Shown here piece after piece: positions 6,784 through 9,909 of a stretch of 9,909 nt of DNA (positions are counted from its first letter, which is position 1; every line of letters begins with the position of its first letter). This DNA is from Dehalococcoidia bacterium (GTDB lineage Bacteria; Chloroflexota; Dehalococcoidia; UBA2979), in NCBI GenBank assembly GCA_018700215.1, contig JABIST010000199.1, positions 1 through 9,909 of the forward strand, in the 5' to 3' direction. The position numbers and the translations under genes are program-made. A model generated the notes under the pieces. The model had not been told where the DNA came from. It worked only from the letters and a program-made list of their open reading frames with translations, and ran no database searches.

Positions 6784-7998
6784 ATGGACTGGAACGACAC
6801 CCCCGAGCAGGCCGCCTTCCGCGACGAAGTCCGCGCGGTCATCGAGCAGCGCCTCCCCCCGCGCTACCAGGCGCTCGCGCAGAGCGCCCACGAGGGTGAG
6901 CGCCAGTGGGAATTCGATCGCAAGTCCGAAGATCCCGAGGCACGTCAGGCCGCGTCCGAGTGGGCCACCGCACTCTCCGAGCAAGGCTGGGTCGCCCCCC
7001 ATTGGCCCTCCGAGTACGGCGGCGCAGGCCTCTCCGTCACCAAGCAGTTCGTCTTCCGCCAGGAGATGGCGGAGCACGCCGCCCCCGCGGTCGGCGGTTC
7101 CGGCGTCAGCCTGCTCGGCCCCACCCTGATCGTCCACGGCACTGAAGAGCAGCGGCAGAAGTACCTCCCGCCCATCCTCGCTGGCCAGACCACCTGGGCG
7201 CAGGGCTACTCCGAACCCGGCGCTGGCTCAGACCTCGCCTCGCTCCAGACCCGCGCCGTCCGCGATGGCGACGAATGGGTCGTCAACGGCCAGAAGATCT
7301 GGACTTCCGGCGCGCACGCCGCCGACGCCATCTTCGCCCTCGTCCGCACCGAGCCCGAGGCCCCGAAACACCGAGGCATCTCCTTCGTCGTGATCGACGA
7401 CATTCACACCCCCGGCATCTCCCTACGCCCACTCACCAACATGAACGACAAGCACTACTTCAACGAAACCTTCTTCGAGGATGTGCGAGTCCCCGCCGAC
7501 AATCTCGTCGGCGAAGAGAACCGCGGCTGGTACGTCGGCATGACCCTGCTCGACTTCGAGCGCTCGAATATTGGCGGTGCCGTCGGCGCCCGCCGCACCC
7601 TCCGCGCCCTGATCGACCACGCCAAGGACGACTCGGTGCCTACCGCTATGCACCACACCGGCGGCACGGCCGTCCGCACCGAGATCGCCAATCGCTACAT
7701 CGAGACCGAAGTGATGTTCCAGTTCTCGTTCCGCATCGTCTCGATGCAGGAGCACGGCATAATCCCCAATTACGAGGCCTCCACCGCCAAGCTCTTCAAC
7801 TCAGAACTCGTCCAGCGCCTCGCCCTCACCGGCACCCGCGTCTTCGGCCTCCACGCCAACCTCGGTGACGAATCCACCGCCCCCGGCGAATTCGCCCGCG
7901 CCTACCTCGCCGCCGTCCCCGCCACCATCCGCGGCGGCACCTCCGAGGTGCAGCGCAACATCATCGCCACCCGCGGCCTCGAACTCCCGAGGGGTTAA
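6784..7998 (+). CDS. Acyl-CoA dehydrogenase
   Basis: This FAD enzyme family introduces a trans alpha-beta double bond into acyl-CoAs and passes electrons to ETF. The 404-residue protein has the N-terminal helical domain and the family signature GYSEPGAGSDLAS (Glu144). A beta domain follows with VNGQKIWTSGAHAADAIFAL, then the C-terminal helical domain ending in TIRGGTSEVQRNIIATRG. At the place of the medium-chain enzyme's catalytic Glu (YEGTSQ) there is Gly384. A Glu at 259 in LLDFERSNIGG aligns by eye with the base used by isovaleryl-CoA dehydrogenase (GLDLERLVLAGG), so the catalytic base has probably moved to that helix. This arrangement is seen in FadE enzymes of branched or sterol side-chain breakdown. 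GAGGAG 7 nt before the ATG supports the start. The stop overlaps that of the convergent PHP gene. Confidence 0.94.
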   Translation: MDWNDTPEQAAFRDEVRAVIEQRLPPRYQALAQSAHEGERQWEFDRKSEDPEARQAASEWATALSEQGWVAPHWPSEYGGAGLSVTKQFVFRQEMAEHAAPAVGGSGVSLLGPTLIVHGTEEQRQKYLPPILAGQTTWAQGYSEPGAGSDLASLQTRAVRDGDEWVVNGQKIWTSGAHAADAIFALVRTEPEAPKHRGISFVVIDDIHTPGISLRPLTNMNDKHYFNETFFEDVRVPADNLVGEENRGWYVGMTLLDFERSNIGGAVGARRTLRALIDHAKDDSVPTAMHHTGGTAVRTEIANRYIETEVMFQFSFRIVSMQEHGIIPNYEASTAKLFNSELVQRLALTGTRVFGLHANLGDESTAPGEFARAYLAAVPATIRGGTSEVQRNIIATRGLELPRG

Positions 7999-8002
7999 CC
8001 CC
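7991..8002. other. 12-bp perfect palindrome carrying both stop codons of convergent genes
   Basis: GGGGTTAACCCC reads the same on both strands. The plus-strand TAA (7996-7998) ends the acyl-CoA dehydrogenase, and the minus-strand TAA (+ 7995-7997) ends the PHP protein. The two coding regions therefore overlap by 4 bp and no room is left for a separate terminator. Confidence 0.95.
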
Positions 8003-8765
8003 GCACCCGCCGCACCGCCCGACGCAACGGCGGCCCCAGCACCTTCCGAGGTGTCACGCTCAGCCCTCGCACCTGCTGATGCAGCAGCCGTCGCACGCCG
8101 ATCTCCCGAAGTGGCACCTTCCGCTCCAGCACCCCGTCTGTCGTTCGTTCGAGGATCGCCAGACGCAGCTCTTCCGAGGTCCGCCCGGCGAATGTCGTGT
8201 ACGCGCTCCCCACCAGCTCCGTGAAGTGCGCGTCCGAACCGCCCGTGATCGCCAGCCCGTAGCGCTTCTCGTTCAGCCGCCGCGCTCGATGCGTATCCCA
8301 GCCGAACATCGTCGGGTTCGCCAGCTCGATCCCGTCCGGATGTACCGAGGCGTCGTCGATCGCCAGCGTGCGCTCCAGCCGCCGCCGCCCGATCGAGCGC
8401 GTTAGCATCGAGAACGGGTGTGGCAGCACCGCCAACCCACCCTGCTCGTGGATCGCCGCCACCGTCTCTTCCAGCGACCGGAACGACCGCAGCGGCTCGT
8501 CCACCCAGAGCCCCAGCAAATGCCCCTGCCGCGTCGTCACTTCGATGCCGGGCACGAAATCGAACGAGTAACTCCCCCGCGCATGCACCTCGCGCGCCAG
8601 CAGCGCGCCTTCAATGTCGTCGTGGTCCGTCACCGCCACCACGTTCAGCGTCCCCATCGACTCGATCTGGGCGAAGATCGCCGCAGCGTCCCCCATCCCA
8701 TCGCCGTGCGCGGTGTGGATCTGCAGGTCGGCGCGTCCAGGGCGTGCTGTCGTCGCTTCGCTCAT
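7995..8765 (-). CDS. PHP-domain metal-dependent phosphoesterase
   Basis: PHP proteins are metal-dependent phosphoesterases with a distorted barrel; small stand-alone ones include TrpH/YciV-type nucleases and histidinol phosphatases. Motifs run in order in this 256-residue protein: DLQIHTAHGDG (13-23), TDHDD (46-50), PGIEVTTRQGHLLG (72-85), LPHPF (114-118) and GGSDAH (175-180). The first metal motif is normally HxH, and here its first His is Gln15, though the other ligands are present. The frame is open upstream to a TTG at 8828, but the ATG at 8765 is preferred because it begins just before the PHP motif and the longer form would run almost to the pyrC start. No Shine-Dalgarno is seen; a TACACT hexamer lies 7 nt upstream. 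The substrate is unknown. The gene is divergent from pyrC and tail-to-tail with the acyl-CoA dehydrogenase. Confidence 0.88.
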   Translation of the reverse strand: MSEATTARPGRADLQIHTAHGDGMGDAAAIFAQIESMGTLNVVAVTDHDDIEGALLAREVHARGSYSFDFVPGIEVTTRQGHLLGLWVDEPLRSFRSLEETVAAIHEQGGLAVLPHPFSMLTRSIGRRRLERTLAIDDASVHPDGIELANPTMFGWDTHRARRLNEKRYGLAITGGSDAHFTELVGSAYTTFAGRTSEELRLAILERTTDGVLERKVPLREIGVRRLLHQQVRGLSVTPRKVLGPPLRRAVRRVRG

Positions 8766-8772
8766 CCGCGCC

Positions 8773-8778
8773 AGTGTA
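8773..8778 (-). promoter_or_regulatory. Possible -10 hexamer (TACACT) for a leaderless PHP transcript
   Basis: On the minus strand TACACT (TANNNT type) ends 7 nt before the ATG at 8765, the distance expected if transcription began at the start codon. No -35 match supports it. Confidence 0.3.
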
Positions 8779-8823
8779 CGAGGCTCATTCGCTCCACCCG
8801 TGGCGCCGAAATCAGACCCCGTG

Positions 8824-8829
8824 TACAAA
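8824..8829 (+). promoter_or_regulatory. Possible -10 hexamer (TACAAA) before pyrC
   Basis: TACAAA within GTGTACAAAC lies 10 nt before the pyrC ATG and matches the -10 consensus at four of six positions. It would give a very short or absent leader. No Shine-Dalgarno is present between it and the start. Confidence 0.22.
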
Positions 8830-8839
8830 CGAACGCACC

Positions 8840-9909
8840 ATGCCGGAATCCACCCAGCAACCCGTCTCGTTCCTCGTCGTCGGCGGTCGCGTCGTTGACC
8901 CCGCTTCCGGTCGCGACGAAGTCGCTGACCTGCTGATTGTCGACGGGCGTATCTCCGAGGTAGGTCCCGGCATCGCTACTGCTCACCCCGATGTGGGCCA
9001 GGTCGAGGCTACCGGCCTCCTCGTCACCCCCGGCTTTGTCGATCTTCACACCCACCTCCGCACCCCCGGCCAATCCCACAAAGAAACCATCGCCTCTGGC
9101 ACCGCCGCTGCGGCTGCCGGCGGCTACACCACCATCGTTCAGATGCCCAACACCCAGCCACCGTTCGACACCCCGGACCGGCTGATCGGCGCCACCCACC
9201 ACGCACAGAACGAGGGCATCATCCGCGTCCTGACCGCCGGCACCATCACCGTGGACCGCGCCGGTCACGAGGTTGCTCCCATCGCCGAACTCGTCGCCGC
9301 CGGCGCCGTCGCCATCAGCGATGACGGCGACTTCGTCGATGACGCGCTCGTCATGCATGCCGCCTACGAACTCGCTGCCCAGGTAGGTGTTCCCGTCTCC
9401 CAGCACTGTGAGTCACCCGCGCTCGTCAACAGCGGCTTCGCCCACCTCGGTGACGTGTCCAGGCAGCTCGGCATCCCCGGCCGCCCCGCCAGCGGTGAAG
9501 ATGCCGCCGTCGCAAGGGACATCGCGCTCGCGGACATCACCGGCGGCCACGCCCACCTCCAGCACCTCAGCTCCGCCGGTGCCGTCATGCTCGTCCGCGC
9601 CGCCAGGGCTCGAGGGATCCACGTCACCGCAGAGGTCACCCCGCACCACCTCATCCTCACTGACCAGGCGCTGCTCAGCCCGCGCGACAACCACCCGTAC
9701 GACACGCTTGCGAAGTGCAACCCACCGCTGCGCACCGCCCTCGATGTCGCCGCCTGCGTCGAAGCCCTCGCTGACGGCACGATCGATGCCATCGCCACCG
9801 ACCACGCCCCTCACGCCGCCAACGAGAAGCAGACCACCCTTGAGGCCGCCCCGCCCGGCATGATCGGCCTCGAGACCGCCTTCTCGATCGGCCTCCAGCT
9901 CGTCGCTGC
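8840..9909 (+). CDS. pyrC: Dihydroorotase, type I (3' end missing)
   Basis: Dihydroorotase closes N-carbamoyl-aspartate to dihydroorotate, the third step of de novo pyrimidine synthesis. The frame stays open from the ATG at 8840 to the window edge (356 codons); complete type I enzymes have about 430. Amidohydrolase landmarks are present: GFVDLHTHLRTPG with metal ligands His70 and His72, then GGYTTIVQMPNTQPP. SDDGD follows at 160-164, where some type I enzymes have Asp in place of a carboxylated Lys. Next come QHCESPAL, GGHAHLQHLSSAGAV, VTPHHLILTD and AKCNPPLRT, and finally ATDHAPH with Asp321, His322 and His325. The SDDG and MPNTxP pattern separates it from allantoinase and hydantoinase, although an inactive DHOase-like PyrX cannot be wholly excluded. 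The ATG lacks a Shine-Dalgarno. The gene is divergent from the PHP gene; whether pyrB or carA follows cannot be seen. Confidence 0.93.
   Translation, partial: MPESTQQPVSFLVVGGRVVDPASGRDEVADLLIVDGRISEVGPGIATAHPDVGQVEATGLLVTPGFVDLHTHLRTPGQSHKETIASGTAAAAAGGYTTIVQMPNTQPPFDTPDRLIGATHHAQNEGIIRVLTAGTITVDRAGHEVAPIAELVAAGAVAISDDGDFVDDALVMHAAYELAAQVGVPVSQHCESPALVNSGFAHLGDVSRQLGIPGRPASGEDAAVARDIALADITGGHAHLQHLSSAGAVMLVRAARARGIHVTAEVTPHHLILTDQALLSPRDNHPYDTLAKCNPPLRTALDVAACVEALADGTIDAIATDHAPHAANEKQTTLEAAPPGMIGLETAFSIGLQLVA

Larger units (their letters stand above)
8766..8839. promoter_or_regulatory. Divergent intergenic region between PHP gene and pyrC
   Basis: These 74 bp lie between divergent start codons. 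A GTGTAC hexamer occurs twice (8774-8779 and 8821-8826), once close to each start, and the second extends to the palindrome TGTACA. No -35 box, operator or pyrimidine-type attenuator is evident, and neither gene has a Shine-Dalgarno here. Confidence 0.45.

Noticed and set aside
8766..8828. TTG-initiated 21-residue N-terminal extension of the PHP protein
   Set aside because: The extension is not typical of PHP proteins, uses a rare start, and would fill the divergent control region up to the pyrC start.
1..9909. tRNA, rRNA, insertion sequence, phage or defence genes
   Set aside because: I saw no clover-leaf sequence, rRNA segment, transposase, integrase, terminal inverted repeat or defence-type domain on either strand.

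Overview
This is a gene-dense, GC-rich stretch (roughly two thirds G+C by eye) of a bacterial chromosome. It holds seven complete or near-complete metabolic and envelope genes, with almost no intergenic space. No mobile element, CRISPR array, rRNA or tRNA gene was seen. The gene mix (CaiB/BaiF CoA-transferase, acyl-CoA dehydrogenase, Eis-like acetyltransferase, a CapA lipoprotein with a binding-protein-like N-terminus, type I dihydroorotase) would suit a high-GC Chloroflexota lineage (SAR202/Dehalococcoidia/Tepidiforma-like). That is an inference from remembered family resemblance, and an actinobacterial relative is not excluded.

Layout. Positions 2-4057 (+) hold an amidase cut by the left edge, murB, and a CapA-family lipoprotein whose ATG overlaps the murB stop. 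Positions 4058-4128 hold a 28-bp tandem repeat with a hairpin in each unit, lying between convergent genes and reaching into the last codons of the next gene. Positions 4120-6708 (-) hold a CoA-transferase followed by an Eis-like acetyltransferase. A 75-bp divergent gap leads to an acyl-CoA dehydrogenase (6784-7998, +), whose stop codon overlaps that of a convergent PHP-domain gene (7995-8765, -). A 74-bp divergent gap then leads to a dihydroorotase (8840 onward, +) that runs off the right edge.

Functionally there are three themes. MurB plus the coupled CapA-like lipoprotein point to envelope work. The divergent CoA-transferase and acyl-CoA dehydrogenase look like a small acyl-CoA module of unknown substrate. 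PyrC belongs to de novo pyrimidine synthesis. The amidase, Eis-like and PHP proteins have no substrate that can be read from sequence.

The most interesting signals are not genes. First, third-codon-base choice depends on strand: + genes end in C, - genes end in G. Second, the octamer TCCGAGGT occurs nine times on the + strand and once on the other, inside genes of both orientations and in more than one reading frame. Third, the three genes without a Shine-Dalgarno each have a -10-like hexamer 6-10 nt before the start codon, suggesting leaderless transcripts. I found no defence, secretion or biosynthetic system.
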